Notes: generated from the letters alone by a model not told the origin. 64,000 bases of DNA from Listeria grandensis FSL F6-0971 (GCF_000525835.1 NZ_AODD01000002.1:62001-126000), one strand, 5' to 3'; positions 46,137 to 56,842 are shown, counted from the stretch's first letter. Numbers and translations: made by a program.

Positions 46137-46914
46137 GAAAGAAGACAAGAACATGGGTAAAGAGGACGATCAAGAGTTGAAACAAATAGGTGAAGAGTAC
46201 GACGATGATTATATTGATTCTATTCCATCACGCTCCCAAAGCAGACGCGCTAACAAATCAAAGAAAGCTATTTTTCGCTATCCAATATTGAATTTATTAA
46301 TTATCTTCTTTTTATTGATTCCGATCGTGTGTTTAGGTGTGTATTTGTTCGTCCTAAACTTTGGGCCAAACAAGGATGATACGGTGACAACGGAAAATGC
46401 ACAAACGACATCGGCGAAACCGAAAGAGGTCAATATTTCAAGCAATGAAGAGAAAGTAAAGGAAGCGAAGGAAAAAGCAGCGGCTGATAAGAAAGCGAAA
46501 GAAGAAGCAGCGGCTAAAGCCAAAGAAGAGGAAGCAAAGAAAGCAACAACCGCGAAAGAACAAGCCGAAGCGAAGCAAAAAGAAGAAGCCGCTCAGAAGG
46601 AAGCTGCCAAAAAAGCGGAACAAGAGCGCCTAGCAGCAGCGAGAGCAGAAGAAACACGCAAACAACAAGAAGAGGCCAATGCGAAAAAAGCAGAGCAAGA
46701 TCGTATTGCGGCCGAAGCGAAGAAGAAGGAAGAAGAGGCAGCCAAAGCAGCGAAATCTTCGCACACAGTTGTGGCTGGAGATACGCTGTATAAGATTGCG
46801 CGTCAAGCTTATGGCAACAGCAACGTCGCTGCCAATGTCGCTAAGATTAAGCAAGCGAATGGAATAACGAACGATAATGTGCCAATTGGAACGGTGCTCA
46901 CGATTCCACAATAA
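46129..46914 (+). CDS. ypbE: LysM-domain membrane-anchored protein (YpbE-like)
   Basis: A 261-residue protein. An acidic cytoplasmic N-terminus of about 45 residues is followed by one membrane segment (YPILNLLIIFFLLIPIVCLGVYLFVL). A long Ala/Glu/Lys-rich region, probably coiled coil, spans about residues 98-212, and a LysM domain ends the protein (SHTVVAGDTLYKIARQAYGNSNVAANVAKIKQANGITNDNVPIGTVLTIP). It should sit in the membrane with LysM bound to peptidoglycan. The ATG overlaps the end of ypbD; a second ATG eight codons on is an alternative start. Confidence 0.88.
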   Translation: MVRKEDKNMGKEDDQELKQIGEEYDDDYIDSIPSRSQSRRANKSKKAIFRYPILNLLIIFFLLIPIVCLGVYLFVLNFGPNKDDTVTTENAQTTSAKPKEVNISSNEEKVKEAKEKAAADKKAKEEAAAKAKEEEAKKATTAKEQAEAKQKEEAAQKEAAKKAEQERLAAARAEETRKQQEEANAKKAEQDRIAAEAKKKEEEAAKAAKSSHTVVAGDTLYKIARQAYGNSNVAANVAKIKQANGITNDNVPIGTVLTIPQ

Positions 46915-46927
46915 ACAAAATAAGAAG

Positions 46928-46966
46928 AATCGAGAATGACACGATATCGTTTTTCTCGATTTTTTT
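46928..46966 (+). terminator. Terminator of the ypbB-recQ-ypbD-ypbE operon
   Basis: AATCGAGAA (46928-46936) and TTCTCGATT (46953-46961) form a perfect stem with a T tail. Confidence 0.85.
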
Positions 46967-46986
46967 CTGGGAAGCAGGTGTTTTTT

Positions 46987-47949
46987 TTGGCAAAAGTAGC
47001 TTTGATTACAACGGGAGGAACGATCGCAAGTACGAAAACGGAGTCGGGGAGATTGGCGTCGGGAGAACTCTCGGGTCAGGAATTAGCTGCACTATGTGAA
47101 TTGCCGGCGGAGATCCAGGTTGATATTTTCTCGACATTTCAGTTGCCGTCGATGCACATTACGTTTCAAGATTTGTTGTCGCTGAAGGATTTGGTAGTGC
47201 AAATTTTTGAGGATGATACATATGATGGGGTCGTAGTAACGCATGGAACGGATTCGTTGGAGGAGACCGCGTACTTCCTTGATCTGGCGATTAGTGATGC
47301 AAGGCCAGTTGTAGTGACAGGGTCGCAACGGGCGCCTGGCGAGGCTGGAACGGATGCGTATATTAATATTCGGCACGCCATCTATACGGCAAGTGTGGAG
47401 GAACTTCGCAACACAGGGACGGTGGTCGTTTTTAATGAACGTATTTTTGCGGCGCGATACGTCAAAAAAGTACATGCTTCCAACATTCAAGGATTCAGCG
47501 CCTTTGGCTTTGGTTATTTAGGCATCATCGACAACGATCAAGTCTTTTTATATCAAAAGCCTGTAGAGCATGAGTCATATCCGATCAGACGTGCGATGCC
47601 TTCGATCTATATTGTGAAATGTTACTTGGAAGCGGATGGGTTATTTATTGATGCGGCGCGTGAAGCTGGGGCAGATGGCATTGTTTTAGAAGGTGTAGGT
47701 CGTGGTCAAGTGGCGCCGCGGATGATGCCTGCAATTGAACGTGCTTTAGCTGCGGGGATTCCGATTGTTATTTCTACGAGCGCAGAAGAAGGAAATGTTT
47801 ACACAACCTATGATTACGAAGGTAGCACATATGACCTTTACAAAAAAGGCGTCATTCTTGGAAAAGACTACGATAGCAAAAAAGCACGCATGAAATTGGC
47901 CGTTTTAATTGCTGCGGAAGAAGAGATTTGCCAAACCAATTTCAGATAA
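46987..47949 (+). CDS. ansA: L-asparaginase
   Basis: A 320-residue asparaginase. The first catalytic threonine is in [19 protein letters not shown], the second motif is [23 protein letters not shown], and [17 protein letters not shown] follows. No signal peptide is present, so it is cytoplasmic. The start is unusual: TTG at the end of a run of eight T, with AGGTG 6 bases upstream. An in-frame ATG lies 51 bases earlier (46936), but it is inside the preceding terminator stem. Confidence 0.9.
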   Translation: MAKVALITTGGTIASTKTESGRLASGELSGQELAALCELPAEIQVDIFSTFQLPSMHITFQDLLSLKDLVVQIFEDDTYDGVVVTHGTDSLEETAYFLDLAISDARPVVVTGSQRAPGEAGTDAYINIRHAIYTASVEELRNTGTVVVFNERIFAARYVKKVHASNIQGFSAFGFGYLGIIDNDQVFLYQKPVEHESYPIRRAMPSIYIVKCYLEADGLFIDAAREAGADGIVLEGVGRGQVAPRMMPAIERALAAGIPIVISTSAEEGNVYTTYDYEGSTYDLYKKGVILGKDYDSKKARMKLAVLIAAEEEICQTNFR

Positions 47950-47971
47950 GATAAAGGAGTCGAATGAGAAA

Positions 47972-48646
47972 ATGAGTAACAAGATTTGTATCGCGATTGA
48001 CGGTCCTGCCGCTGCAGGAAAAAGCACGGTGGCAAAAATTGTCGCGAAAGAATTACAGTATATTTATCTTGATACAGGAGCGATGTACCGTGCAGTAACC
48101 TATGCCGCGCTACTTCAAAAACTTCCACTTGGGGACGCCGTGGCGCTTGGCCATATGCTAGCTGAAACCGCGATTCGTTTTGAACCTGGAGAGGTGCAAC
48201 AAGTATTCGTCGGTACAGAAAATGTGACCGATGTGATCCGCTCATTGGAAGTAACAGCTAACGTATCAGAGGTTGCGGCCCATCCGGTTGTCCGTGAAGA
48301 ATTACAAAAACGACAACAAGTATTCGCCAAAGAAGGCGGTATCGTGATGGATGGTCGTGACATTGGTACCGCTGTTTTACCAAATGCAGAACTAAAAATA
48401 TTTTTACTCGCAAGTGTAGATGAGCGTGCCGAACGCCGCTATAAAGAAAATATATCAAAAGGGTTTCCAAGCAATCTAGAACAGCTGAAAAAGGAAATTG
48501 AGGAGCGCGATCACCTAGACTACACAAGAGAACATTCGCCTTTGCAAAAAGCAGCAGATGCCATTGAGCTCGATACAACATCGATGACCATTGCTGAAGT
48601 AGCGACCGCGATTTATGATTTAGCGCAAACAAAAATCAAGCATTAA
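47972..48646 (+). CDS. cmk: Cytidylate kinase
   Basis: A 224-residue kinase that phosphorylates CMP and dCMP. The P-loop [16 protein letters not shown] is at residues 6-21, [16 protein letters not shown] is the CMP-binding region, and [34 protein letters not shown] and [15 protein letters not shown] complete the family pattern. GGAG precedes the ATG by about 12 bases. It lies before rpsA, as in B. subtilis and Listeria. Confidence 0.94.
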   Translation: MSNKICIAIDGPAAAGKSTVAKIVAKELQYIYLDTGAMYRAVTYAALLQKLPLGDAVALGHMLAETAIRFEPGEVQQVFVGTENVTDVIRSLEVTANVSEVAAHPVVREELQKRQQVFAKEGGIVMDGRDIGTAVLPNAELKIFLLASVDERAERRYKENISKGFPSNLEQLKKEIEERDHLDYTREHSPLQKAADAIELDTTSMTIAEVATAIYDLAQTKIKH

Positions 48647-48923
48647 GTCTATACAATAATCATAAAAATCTATACTTGCGAATTATTTTTTGATCGTTTA
48701 AAAAAAAGTCATCAAAAACAACTTAAAAAAACTTGACAAATGAGCGCATTTGTAGGAAGTTAGTAGAGAGAGAATTTATCTCGTCACTAGGATTTTTTAA
48801 AACCTTATTAGATTGAAGTCGTATTCATGCTTATTTTGGCGCGGTGAGCGCTTGCTTTTCTTGGAACAGTCAATCTTAGGAAGGTCCTAGCTTACGATAA
48901 ACGTTTTTAGAGGAGGGCTATAC

Positions 48924-50072
48924 ATGTCTGAAGAATTGAATGATGTAGAAGTTAGAAATTTTGAAGAAGGCGACAAAGTCACTGGTACTGTTACTAGTGT
49001 AGAGGATAAACAGGTGTATGTTGGTATCCCTGATTCCAAATTAGATGGTGTTGTCCCAATCAGTGAATTATCTAATGTTCATATTGAGCAAGCATCTGAT
49101 GTTGCGAGTGTTGGTGATACACTTGATTTAATCGTTTTGAAAGTAGAAGATGACGTACTTGTGTTATCTAAACGTAAAATAGACGCGCTTCAATCCGTAG
49201 ATGATATCAAAGCAAAATTTGAATCTGGAGAAGTATTTGAAGCAGTCGTTAACGATGTTGTAAAAGGCGGTCTAGTGGTTGATTTAGGCGTGCGTGCATT
49301 CGTGCCAGCATCGCTTGTAGAAGACCATTTCGTAGAAGACTTTGCATCGTATAAAGATCAAACATTGACGTTCAAAGTAGTGGAATTTGAGCCAGAGAAC
49401 AATCGCGTGATTTTATCTCACCGCGCTGTTGTCGAGGCAGAGAAATCCGGCAAGAAGCAAGAACGCTTAAATGAAATCAAAGAAGGCGACGTTGTGGAAG
49501 GTACAGTACAACGCCTAACGAGCTTCGGTGCGTTCGTTGATATGAATGGTATTGATGGTTTGGTTCACATTTCCCAAATCTCGTATCAACATATCGCAGC
49601 GCCATCCGATGTTTTAGAAGAAGGTCAATCCGTGAAAGTAAAAGTTATCGGTGTAGACCCGGCGAATGAGCGTATTTCTTTATCCATTAAAGCGACACAA
49701 CCAGGCCCTTGGGATGATATCTCAGAAAAAGCGCCAGTCGGTTCCGTTTTAAAAGGAAAAGTAGCACGTCTTGTTACATTTGGTGCTTTTGTTGAAATTT
49801 TCCCTGGTGTAGAAGGACTTGTTCACATTTCGCAAATTTCTCACCAACATATCGGTACACCACAAGAAGTTCTAAAAGAAGGTCAAGAGATCGAAGTGAA
49901 AGTACTCGACGTCAACGAAGCAGACAAACGCTTGTCGCTTAGCATTAAAGAGCTAACAGAAGCGCCTGCGGAAGTAACGGATTATGAGTTGCCAGAAGAA
50001 AACACTGGTTTCCAACTAGGTGACTTAATTGGCGACAAACTAAAAAACCTAAAAACGACCGACGATAAATAA
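48924..50072 (+). CDS. rpsA: Ribosomal protein S1 homologue
   Basis: A 382-residue protein of four S1 RNA-binding repeats at about residues 15-85, 103-170, 190-258 and 275-343. Repeats three and four are the best conserved (GTVQRLTSFGAFVDMNGIDGLVHISQISYQHI and GKVARLVTFGAFVEIFPGVEGLVHISQISHQHI). The E. coli protein has six repeats; the Firmicute form is shorter. The 277-base region upstream holds a TTGACA at 48733-48738 without a good -10 and a small AGGA/TCCT stem near the gene. A tight terminator follows. Confidence 0.93.
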   Translation: MSEELNDVEVRNFEEGDKVTGTVTSVEDKQVYVGIPDSKLDGVVPISELSNVHIEQASDVASVGDTLDLIVLKVEDDVLVLSKRKIDALQSVDDIKAKFESGEVFEAVVNDVVKGGLVVDLGVRAFVPASLVEDHFVEDFASYKDQTLTFKVVEFEPENNRVILSHRAVVEAEKSGKKQERLNEIKEGDVVEGTVQRLTSFGAFVDMNGIDGLVHISQISYQHIAAPSDVLEEGQSVKVKVIGVDPANERISLSIKATQPGPWDDISEKAPVGSVLKGKVARLVTFGAFVEIFPGVEGLVHISQISHQHIGTPQEVLKEGQEIEVKVLDVNEADKRLSLSIKELTEAPAEVTDYELPEENTGFQLGDLIGDKLKNLKTTDDK

Positions 50073-50103
50073 GCAAATCATTATCAAACTTTTTTATCCG
50101 CCA

Positions 50104-50158
50104 GAGCGGGAAGCCAATACCACGTATTGTTTACGTGTTACTGGCTCCCCGCTTTTTA
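50104..50158 (+). terminator. Terminator of rpsA
   Basis: AGCGGGAAGCCA (50104-50115) pairs with TGGCTCCCCGCT (50142-50153), an inner CACGTA/TACGTG stem (50121-50126 and 50132-50137) extends it, and TTTTT follows. Confidence 0.9.
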
Positions 50159-50244
50159 TTTGTGAAATTTAAGTTGATACTGGATGCGTTTACTGTTAAA
50201 CTAAAGAAAGTCTAAAGTAATTTAAAGAAAAAGAAGGTGAAATA

Positions 50245-51555
50245 ATGGTTAAACCAGTAGTAGCAATTGTCGGTCGTCCGAACGTCGGCAAATCCACTAT
50301 TTTCAACCGCATCGTTGGCGAACGCGTCTCGATTGTGGAGGATATTCCAGGTGTCACACGGGACCGGATTTATAATTCGGCTGATTGGCTTGGGCGTGAT
50401 TTTAATATTATAGATACAGGTGGAATCGATTTAGGAGATGAGCCATTTTTAGCGCAAATTAAAGCGCAGGCAGAAATCGCGATCGATGAAGCAGATGTCA
50501 TTATTTTTATTACAAATGGTCGTGAAGGTGTCACGGATGCTGATGAGCAAGTGGCCAAAATTTTGTATCGGTCAAAAAAACCGATTGTTTTAGCGATTAA
50601 TAAAGTCGATAATCCAGAAATGCGCGATCAAATCTATGATTTCTATTCCTTAGGATTTGGCGAACCGTTTCCTATTTCAGGATCTCACGGTTTAGGACTT
50701 GGTGATTTATTGGATGAAGTATTCAAGAAGTTCCCAGAGCTTGATGAAGAAGAATACGATGAAAATGTCATCAAATTCTCTCTTATCGGTCGTCCAAATG
50801 TTGGGAAATCATCTATTTTGAACGCTCTTTTAGGCGAACAGCGAGTGATTGTCTCTGATGTTGCTGGAACGACGCGTGACGCGATCGATACCCCGTATGA
50901 GCTTGAGGGACAAGAATACGTCATGATCGATACAGCGGGTATGCGTAAACGTGGGAAAGTCTATGAATCCACGGAGAAATATAGTGTTTTACGTGCGATG
51001 CGAGCGATTGAACGAAGCGACGTTGTTTTAGTCGTGCTAAATGCCGAAGAAGGAATTCGCGAGCAAGATAAACGAATTGCAGGCTATGCACACGAAGCTG
51101 GACGCGGTATTTTGGTCGTTGTCAACAAATGGGATGCAATTGAAAAAGACGAGAAGACGATGAACGCGTTTATTCAGGATATTCGTGAACAGTTCTTATT
51201 TTTATCGTATGCACCGATTGTTTTCGTGTCGGCGGTAACGAAACAACGCCTGACGAACCTATTCCCAATGATTAATGATATCAGCAATAACCATTCCTTG
51301 CGCGTGCAATCCAGTCTCTTAAACGATGTTATCATGGATGCTGTGGCGATGAACCCATCACCAATGGATAAAGGTAAGCGTCTGAAGATTTATTACACCA
51401 CGCAGGTTGCAGTAAGACCACCAACGTTTGTAGTCTTTGTCAATGAACCCGAAATGATGCATTTCTCTTACGAACGTTTCTTAGAAAATCGAATTCGCGA
51501 AGCCTTCCCGTTTGATGGCACACCAATTCGACTAATCGCAAGACAACGAAAATAA
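50245..51555 (+). CDS. der: Ribosome-assembly GTPase Der (EngA)
   Basis: A 436-residue protein with two consecutive GTPase domains and a KH-like C-terminus. G1 motifs are [12 protein letters not shown] (residues 10-21) and [12 protein letters not shown] (about 182-193); the matching DTGG, NKVD and DTAG, NKWD motifs follow. It acts in 50S subunit assembly. AAGAAGGTG precedes the ATG. Confidence 0.96.
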   Translation: MVKPVVAIVGRPNVGKSTIFNRIVGERVSIVEDIPGVTRDRIYNSADWLGRDFNIIDTGGIDLGDEPFLAQIKAQAEIAIDEADVIIFITNGREGVTDADEQVAKILYRSKKPIVLAINKVDNPEMRDQIYDFYSLGFGEPFPISGSHGLGLGDLLDEVFKKFPELDEEEYDENVIKFSLIGRPNVGKSSILNALLGEQRVIVSDVAGTTRDAIDTPYELEGQEYVMIDTAGMRKRGKVYESTEKYSVLRAMRAIERSDVVLVVLNAEEGIREQDKRIAGYAHEAGRGILVVVNKWDAIEKDEKTMNAFIQDIREQFLFLSYAPIVFVSAVTKQRLTNLFPMINDISNNHSLRVQSSLLNDVIMDAVAMNPSPMDKGKRLKIYYTTQVAVRPPTFVVFVNEPEMMHFSYERFLENRIREAFPFDGTPIRLIARQRK

Positions 51556-51570
51556 AAGGAGCGAAATTTA

Positions 51571-52590
51571 ATGACGAAAAAACAAAAGATTGCTGTGCTT
51601 GGTGCTGGCAGTTGGGGCACAGGTTTAGCCTTAGTTTTGATCGAGAATGGGCATGATGTTGTTATTTGGGGAAATCACGCCGAAGTGGTTGATGAACTAA
51701 ACACGACGCACACCAATCAACATTATCTTCCTGATATGACGCTTTCGCCAAAAATGCGGGCAACACTTGTATTGGAGGAAGCTTTAGAAGGCGCACAGAT
51801 GGTCGTTATCGCGATTCCAACAAGTGCTATGAGGATTGTTTGCAGTCAATTAAATAAGGCCTTAAAAGAGCCCACATTGCTTGTACACGTAAGTAAAGGT
51901 ATCGAGCCAGATACAAATTTGCGTATGACACAAGTGATTGAAGAAGAAATCACGCCTGAGAAACGTTCTGCGCTCGTTGTTCTTTCTGGGCCGAGTCACG
52001 CCGAGGAAGTTGTACGTCACCATCCAACAACGCTTTGTGCGAGTTCTAAAGATTTGAAAGCAGCAGAAATCGTTCAGGATGCCTTTTTAAATAATAATTT
52101 ACGCATTTATACGAACGAAGACGTCATCGGCGCAGAAATCGGCGGTGCTTTGAAAAATATTATCGCACTGGGCGCAGGTATTACAGATGGGCTTGGCTAT
52201 GGTGATAACGCCAAAGCGGCGCTTATGACGCGTGGTATGGCAGAAATTACACGACTGGGTGTTACTGCTGGTGCTGATCCGCAAACGTTTTACGGGCTTA
52301 CGGGTATCGGTGATTTAATCGTCACGTGTACGAGTGTCCATTCACGGAATTGGCGCGCAGGAAATATGCTAGGTAAAGGTGAAAGCCTAGAGCGTGTGCT
52401 TGAAAATATGGGAATGGTTGTCGAAGGTGTGCGTACGGCAAAAGCTGTTCACCAATGGGCACAAAAGCTTCAGATCGACATGCCAATCACCGAAGCAATC
52501 TATCAAGTATTATTTGAAAAAGAAGATCCTAAGGTTGCCGTAGACCGCCTTATGGGTCGCGATCGTAAGCTAGAAAAAGAAGAATATTGA
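51571..52590 (+). CDS. gpsA: Glycerol-3-phosphate dehydrogenase [NAD(P)+]
   Basis: A 339-residue enzyme that reduces dihydroxyacetone phosphate to glycerol-3-phosphate for phospholipids. The nucleotide motif is [15 protein letters not shown], the catalytic lysine lies in [18 protein letters not shown], and [17 protein letters not shown] is conserved. It follows der by 15 bases and probably shares its mRNA. Confidence 0.95.
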   Translation: MTKKQKIAVLGAGSWGTGLALVLIENGHDVVIWGNHAEVVDELNTTHTNQHYLPDMTLSPKMRATLVLEEALEGAQMVVIAIPTSAMRIVCSQLNKALKEPTLLVHVSKGIEPDTNLRMTQVIEEEITPEKRSALVVLSGPSHAEEVVRHHPTTLCASSKDLKAAEIVQDAFLNNNLRIYTNEDVIGAEIGGALKNIIALGAGITDGLGYGDNAKAALMTRGMAEITRLGVTAGADPQTFYGLTGIGDLIVTCTSVHSRNWRAGNMLGKGESLERVLENMGMVVEGVRTAKAVHQWAQKLQIDMPITEAIYQVLFEKEDPKVAVDRLMGRDRKLEKEEY

Positions 52591-52595
52591 ATAGT

Positions 52596-52637
52596 AAACC
52601 TTTTATGGGCCTCTTGCTCATGGAAGGTTTTATTTTT
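52596..52637 (+). terminator. Terminator of der-gpsA
   Basis: AAACCTTTTATG pairs with CATGGAAGGTTT with two wobble or mismatch positions, followed by a T-rich tail. Confidence 0.75.
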
Positions 52638-52688
52638 GTTTTGTGCTAAGATAGAGGTGTGGAATGATACAATTTGGAGGGACAAATT

Positions 52689-53693
52689 ATGATACAAACA
52701 GAAAGAACAGGAAATCAGTTGGCGCTATCGTGGGCATTGGATGATATTCCAGCAGGTTCTGTCATCTATCAGAGCCATTCGTTACAACCGAGCGCATCCA
52801 AAAAACAATTATTAACCGTGACAAAAGAAAACAAGCTGCTCCTAGTCACGGAAGATATTCCCGTGTTTTTCACGATTCAAAAACCGGACGGAACGAGCGA
52901 CGTGATTGGGGAACGGATTATTCCGCTCAAAGGATGCTTTAATTTTCGCGATTTAGGAGGCTACACAAATACTGCAGGAAAAACGGTGAAATGGGGGCAA
53001 CTCTATCGCTCTTCCTTGCTCACCAATCTGACATCTGCGGATAAAAACGCGCTTGAAAACATGGGAATTAAGTGGATTTGCGATTTGCGCAGTACATCTG
53101 AGATTGCGGCAAAACCGACACCAAGCATACCTGCCACCGAAAATCGTCACATTCCAATTGGTACCGCAAAAAATGAACCAGAAGAATCTCAAAAGATGGA
53201 CTTCCCAGATGATCATCGTGTATATGAACCGTTGATGGGAGAAAGCTATCGTGTCTTTGTTCGCTCAAAAGACGGTTTTCGTGAAATTTTAGAGGATATC
53301 ATCGATCGTGCGGAACTCCCGTTTCTATTTCATTGCACGGCGGGAAAAGACCGTACAGGCGTTTTAGGGGCACTTTTATTAAAACTACTAGATGTTCCAG
53401 AAGAAACGATTTTAGCGGATTACGAGCTTACAAACCAGTATGCCGACGCGATATTAGGAGAAATGGCTGGACTTGTTGAAGCATTTTCGGGTAGCAAGCA
53501 AGAAATCCAACTGGAGAATTTCCGACCGATGGCAGAAGCGAAGCCTGCTTACTTAGAGATTGCGTTTGACGAAATGAAAAAAGAGTACGGTTCTGTAGAT
53601 GCCTATTTAGAAAAAGGAATTGGAATCACCGCTACAAAAAAAGGCGAAATTTCAATCTATGATGTTAGAAGGATAATAGTAGTTGAAACCTAG
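52689..53693 (+). CDS. Tyrosine/dual-specificity phosphatase (LipA-like)
   Basis: A 334-residue protein of the Tyr_phosphatase3 family. The P-loop FLFHCTAGKDRTGVLGALLLKLL (HC-x2-GK-x-RTG) carries the nucleophilic cysteine near residue 220. Upstream RDLGGYTNTAGKTVKWGQLYRSSLL is the family's substrate-loop block. The first 90 residues form a separate beta-rich domain (LALSWALDDIPAGSVIY…VFFTIQKPDG). There is no signal peptide. Listeria relatives such as LipA dephosphorylate phosphotyrosine and phosphoinositides; the role of this copy is not known. GGAGGGAC lies 7 bases before the ATG. Confidence 0.87.
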   Translation: MIQTERTGNQLALSWALDDIPAGSVIYQSHSLQPSASKKQLLTVTKENKLLLVTEDIPVFFTIQKPDGTSDVIGERIIPLKGCFNFRDLGGYTNTAGKTVKWGQLYRSSLLTNLTSADKNALENMGIKWICDLRSTSEIAAKPTPSIPATENRHIPIGTAKNEPEESQKMDFPDDHRVYEPLMGESYRVFVRSKDGFREILEDIIDRAELPFLFHCTAGKDRTGVLGALLLKLLDVPEETILADYELTNQYADAILGEMAGLVEAFSGSKQEIQLENFRPMAEAKPAYLEIAFDEMKKEYGSVDAYLEKGIGITATKKGEISIYDVRRIIVVET

Positions 53694-53702
53694 AGTTGTC
53701 AG

Positions 53703-53731
53703 GCAAAAGCGCTGATTTTTGCTCGTTTTTT
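53703..53731 (+). terminator. Terminator after the phosphatase gene
   Basis: GCAAAA (53703-53708) pairs with TTTTGC (53717-53722), and a run of six T follows. The rest of 53732-54086 is the AT-rich leader and promoter region of hup; I see no gene in it and no single clear promoter. Confidence 0.6.
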
Positions 53732-54086
53732 AAGGAATTTGAACTATTTTTCCTATTTGATGTGTTTTTACTTGCTATTATAGGTCTCTCGCGTTAGTAT
53801 TATGCTTAACAGCTTGATACAATCACGTTTCCAGAACTAGGACTAGAAGTATTCAAGAAAATCTTTTTTGTAAAAAACAAGGCTTTTTGCTTCTAAATCC
53901 TTGCAGTTGTAGGGATAATGTGATAATCTTTTATCAGAATCACTGAAACGGCAGTAAAATGCCATTCCAGCCGAAATTCTTCTTAGAATTTCCATAGAAG
54001 TTTAGCTTATTTTGGAAAATGGATAATACAAGTGTTAAGGAAGACCTGCTCATTTGGTATTATTCTCTTAAGGAGGTGAAAAAACA

Positions 54087-54362
54087 ATGGCAAACAAAAC
54101 TGATTTAGTAAATAGCGTAGCGGAACTTGCAGATCTTTCTAAAAAAGACGCTGCTAAAGCTGTAGAAGCTGTTTTTGAAACTATCCAAACTTCTTTATCT
54201 AAAGGTGAAAAAGTTCAATTAATCGGATTTGGTAACTTTGAAGTTCGTGAGCGTGCTGCCCGTAAAGGACGCAACCCACGTACGAAGGAAGAGATTGACA
54301 TTCCTGCAAGCAAAGTTCCTGCATTCAAACCAGGTAAGGCGCTTAAAGAAGCTGTTAAATAA
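54087..54362 (+). CDS. hup: HU-type DNA-binding protein
   Basis: A 91-residue HU protein, the normal length. The DNA-binding arm [43 protein letters not shown] is fully conserved, including the proline that inserts into DNA. As a dimer it bends and packs DNA. A very strong ribosome site (AAGGAGGTG) lies 8 bases before the ATG, and a long upstream region and own terminator suggest a single-gene, highly expressed mRNA. In B. subtilis it is called hbs. Confidence 0.95.
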   Translation: MANKTDLVNSVAELADLSKKDAAKAVEAVFETIQTSLSKGEKVQLIGFGNFEVRERAARKGRNPRTKEEIDIPASKVPAFKPGKALKEAVK

Positions 54363-54382
54363 TTACATACACTTTTTAAGCA

Positions 54383-54416
54383 CAAAAAAAGGAGTTCCTC
54401 GGGATTCCTTTTTTTG
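54383..54416 (+). terminator. Terminator of hup
   Basis: An AAAAAAAGGA…TCCTTTTTTT stem with a short GC-containing top, between 54383 and 54416. Confidence 0.8.
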
Positions 54417-54619
54417 TCGTCTAAAAACAAGTTAACTATTTCACAAGATAACCTCTCCAAATGAAGGCCTAAAGGGAGATGCTACGTTTCTTTGGTCATG
54501 CGAGAAATGACACGCAACTATACTTGTGTAATAGAGCCGGAAAGCCCGCGAAACTTGCAGAATGCGAACGCTTGCCGCTGATTTATCTGTCGTAACCACA
54601 AGACTATGAGTGATTAACG

Positions 54620-54657
54620 TTTACCTCGTTTACTTGCTATGTTAAAATAACGAGGTA
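54620..54657 (+). promoter_or_regulatory. folE promoter flanked by a perfect inverted repeat
   Basis: TTTACC (54620-54625), a 17-base spacer and TAAAAT (54643-54648) with a TG extension form the promoter. The sequence TACCTCGTT (54622-54630) recurs inverted as AACGAGGTA (54649-54657), so one arm covers the -35 and the other lies just after the -10. This looks like an operator for an unknown regulator. The preceding 54417-54619 has no gene; several short stems are possible there. Confidence 0.6.
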
Positions 54658-54693
54658 GATAACGACGGGTTTGTAAAGGGGATTATAATTATA

Positions 54694-55260
54694 ATGGAGC
54701 AAATAGATAAACAGAAAATTGCAGATGCAGTAAAGGTCATATTAGAAGCAGTTGGGGAGAATCCTGAACGCGAGGGGCTCCTTGATACACCAATGCGTGT
54801 AGCGAGAATGTACGAAGAAGTATTTTCAGGATTGAAAAAAGATCCTTCGATACATTTTGATACTGTTTTTGAGGAGCAGCACGAGGAGCTTGTATTAGTA
54901 AAAGACATTCGATTCTCATCCATGTGTGAGCATCATTTAGTACCATTTTTTGGTGTGGCCCACGTGGCTTATTTACCGCAGAATGGTCGGGTTGCTGGTC
55001 TTAGCAAGTTGGCGCGTGTGGTGGATGACGTGAGTAAGCGTCCGCAACTGCAAGAGCGTATTACAACGACGGTTGCTGAGATCATGATGGACAAATTAAA
55101 ACCGTTGGGCGTCATGGTTATTGTGGAAGCAGAGCATATGTGTATGACGATTCGTGGTGTGAATAAACCAGGTGCGAAGACGGTGACAAGTGCTGTTCGT
55201 GGTGCTTTTCGCAATGATGATAAATTGCGTAGTGAGGTTATGTCGTTAATTAAGAATTAG
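54694..55260 (+). CDS. folE: GTP cyclohydrolase I
   Basis: A 188-residue enzyme that turns GTP into dihydroneopterin triphosphate, the first step of folate synthesis. The zinc ligands are in [22 protein letters not shown] (Cys and His) and HMCMTIRGV (Cys). The order hup-folE-hepS is that of Bacillus, but the mtrB gene that lies between them there is missing here. The ribosome site AAAGGGG is 12 bases before the ATG. Confidence 0.94.
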   Translation: MEQIDKQKIADAVKVILEAVGENPEREGLLDTPMRVARMYEEVFSGLKKDPSIHFDTVFEEQHEELVLVKDIRFSSMCEHHLVPFFGVAHVAYLPQNGRVAGLSKLARVVDDVSKRPQLQERITTTVAEIMMDKLKPLGVMVIVEAEHMCMTIRGVNKPGAKTVTSAVRGAFRNDDKLRSEVMSLIKN

Positions 55261-55337
55261 ATGGGCTAGCGGTTTTTATAGCTGTTATGGTATAATTTAG
55301 AGCACAAGATAAACGAGATTTGAAGGGGATTTTGTAA

Positions 55338-56114
55338 ATGAGTTATCAGGGTGGCGTAGCGCAGTTGAAACAAGTAGAGGCCCTTATTTTGGATCGAACA
55401 GCTTATCGTTTTCTAGGCGATAATTTTGATGGGCCAAAGGTGGATAGGGATCAAATGTTATGGCTACATGAGGCGATCAAGGGATCGGATTTAGAAGACG
55501 AGGTGGCACATCAAGTAATCAGTGCAACGCTGTATGTTATCTTAGCTCATGATACGCATGACTTGATTGATGAACCGAAGGACCATTTGCAAAAAACATC
55601 GCAGGAAAGACAGCTGACTGTTCTTGCTGGAGACTTTTACAGTAGTCTGTATTACCGGACGTTGTCGGAGTTTGAAATGATTGATCTTTTGGCGGCTTTG
55701 CAGCGTGGTGTGCAGGAAACCAATGAGGCGAAAGTGAATCTTTATCAGTTGCATATCACGGGTGATGAAGATTATTTGGCGCACTTGGTGATGTCAAAGG
55801 CTGCGATTTTTGCGAAGTTTGCGACCTATTTTGGATGTGATGGGGCCTTCGTTCATGTTGCCTCACACACGATTTTGCTGACATATCTTTTAAGAGAACG
55901 CGGGAATTTTCAGGTGAGTGGGGAATCACTTTTTAAAACAGCTTACGAACATGGCTATATGGCGCTGCATGCACAGGCTGATTTCCAGGCGTGGTTGGAG
56001 GATTTGATTGTGACTGTGAAGGGTGAAATAAAGGCAAATATGGTCGGGTTAGTGATTTCTGAAATGGCAGAGAAACGCTTGCAAGAACTACTCGGACAGG
56101 TGGAGGAGAAATGA
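55338..56114 (+). CDS. hepS: Heptaprenyl diphosphate synthase, component I
   Basis: A 258-residue subunit without prenyltransferase motifs, mostly helical. [10 protein letters not shown]-type features ([12 protein letters not shown] near residues 72-83) and [42 protein letters not shown] match HepS (GerCA). It forms the active enzyme with HepT, encoded two genes downstream, and makes the C35 side chain of menaquinone-7. Its stop overlaps the menG start by four bases (ATGATG). Confidence 0.9.
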   Translation: MSYQGGVAQLKQVEALILDRTAYRFLGDNFDGPKVDRDQMLWLHEAIKGSDLEDEVAHQVISATLYVILAHDTHDLIDEPKDHLQKTSQERQLTVLAGDFYSSLYYRTLSEFEMIDLLAALQRGVQETNEAKVNLYQLHITGDEDYLAHLVMSKAAIFAKFATYFGCDGAFVHVASHTILLTYLLRERGNFQVSGESLFKTAYEHGYMALHAQADFQAWLEDLIVTVKGEIKANMVGLVISEMAEKRLQELLGQVEEK

Positions 56115-56833
56115 TGGATAGGATAGAAACGAAAGAAGAAAAAGTGCACAGTGTATTTGAAAAAATTTCTCCTAGCTATGACCGGATGAACAGTTTGATT
56201 AGTTTCCACTTACATGAAAAATGGCGTGCGAAAACGATGGAGCTCATGCGTGTAAAGCAAGGCACGAAGGCGCTTGATGTGTGTTGTGGTACTGCTGATT
56301 GGACGCTTATGATGGCAGATGCGGTTGGTGAGACAGGTTCTGCTATCGGACTTGATTTTAGTGAGAATATGTTGGCGGTTGGGCAAGAGAAAGTGCTAGA
56401 ATCGCCGTTTTCGAATATTACGTTGATGCATGGAAATGCGATGGTGTTGCCGTTTGCGGATAGTTCCTTTGATTATGTGACGATCGGTTTTGGTTTGCGC
56501 AACGTACCAGATTATATGACTGTGTTACGCGAGATGCATCGCGTCTTAAAGCCAGGCGGATTATTGACTTGCCTGGATACTTCGACACCGACGATTCCAG
56601 GATATAACCAGCTGTTTTTCTTTTATTTCCGCCATATGATGCCGTTAATGGGTAAATTATTTGCGAAAAGTTATGAAGAGTATGCTTGGCTGGAAGAATC
56701 GACACGAGCATTTCCTGGAATGAAAAAGTTAGCAGATATGTTTCAAGCAGCTGGATTTGACCATGTTCGCTACGTTCCACATAGTGGTGGAGCAAGTGCG
56801 ACGCATTTTGGGTACAAAAAGAAAGAGCAATAG
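56111..56833 (+). CDS. menG: Demethylmenaquinone methyltransferase
   Basis: A 240-residue SAM methyltransferase that performs the last step of menaquinone synthesis. [28 protein letters not shown] opens the UbiE/MenG pattern, [20 protein letters not shown] is the SAM site and [16 protein letters not shown] the signature. It lies between the two heptaprenyl synthase subunits, as in B. subtilis. Also known as ubiE or gerCB. Confidence 0.95.
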   Translation: MMDRIETKEEKVHSVFEKISPSYDRMNSLISFHLHEKWRAKTMELMRVKQGTKALDVCCGTADWTLMMADAVGETGSAIGLDFSENMLAVGQEKVLESPFSNITLMHGNAMVLPFADSSFDYVTIGFGLRNVPDYMTVLREMHRVLKPGGLLTCLDTSTPTIPGYNQLFFFYFRHMMPLMGKLFAKSYEEYAWLEESTRAFPGMKKLADMFQAAGFDHVRYVPHSGGASATHFGYKKKEQ

Positions 56834-56842
56834 GTGGGGCAG

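Noticed and set aside
53732-54086. Small gene or structured RNA upstream of hup
   Set aside because: AT-rich, no coding frame with a ribosome site and no long stem; probably just promoter and leader.
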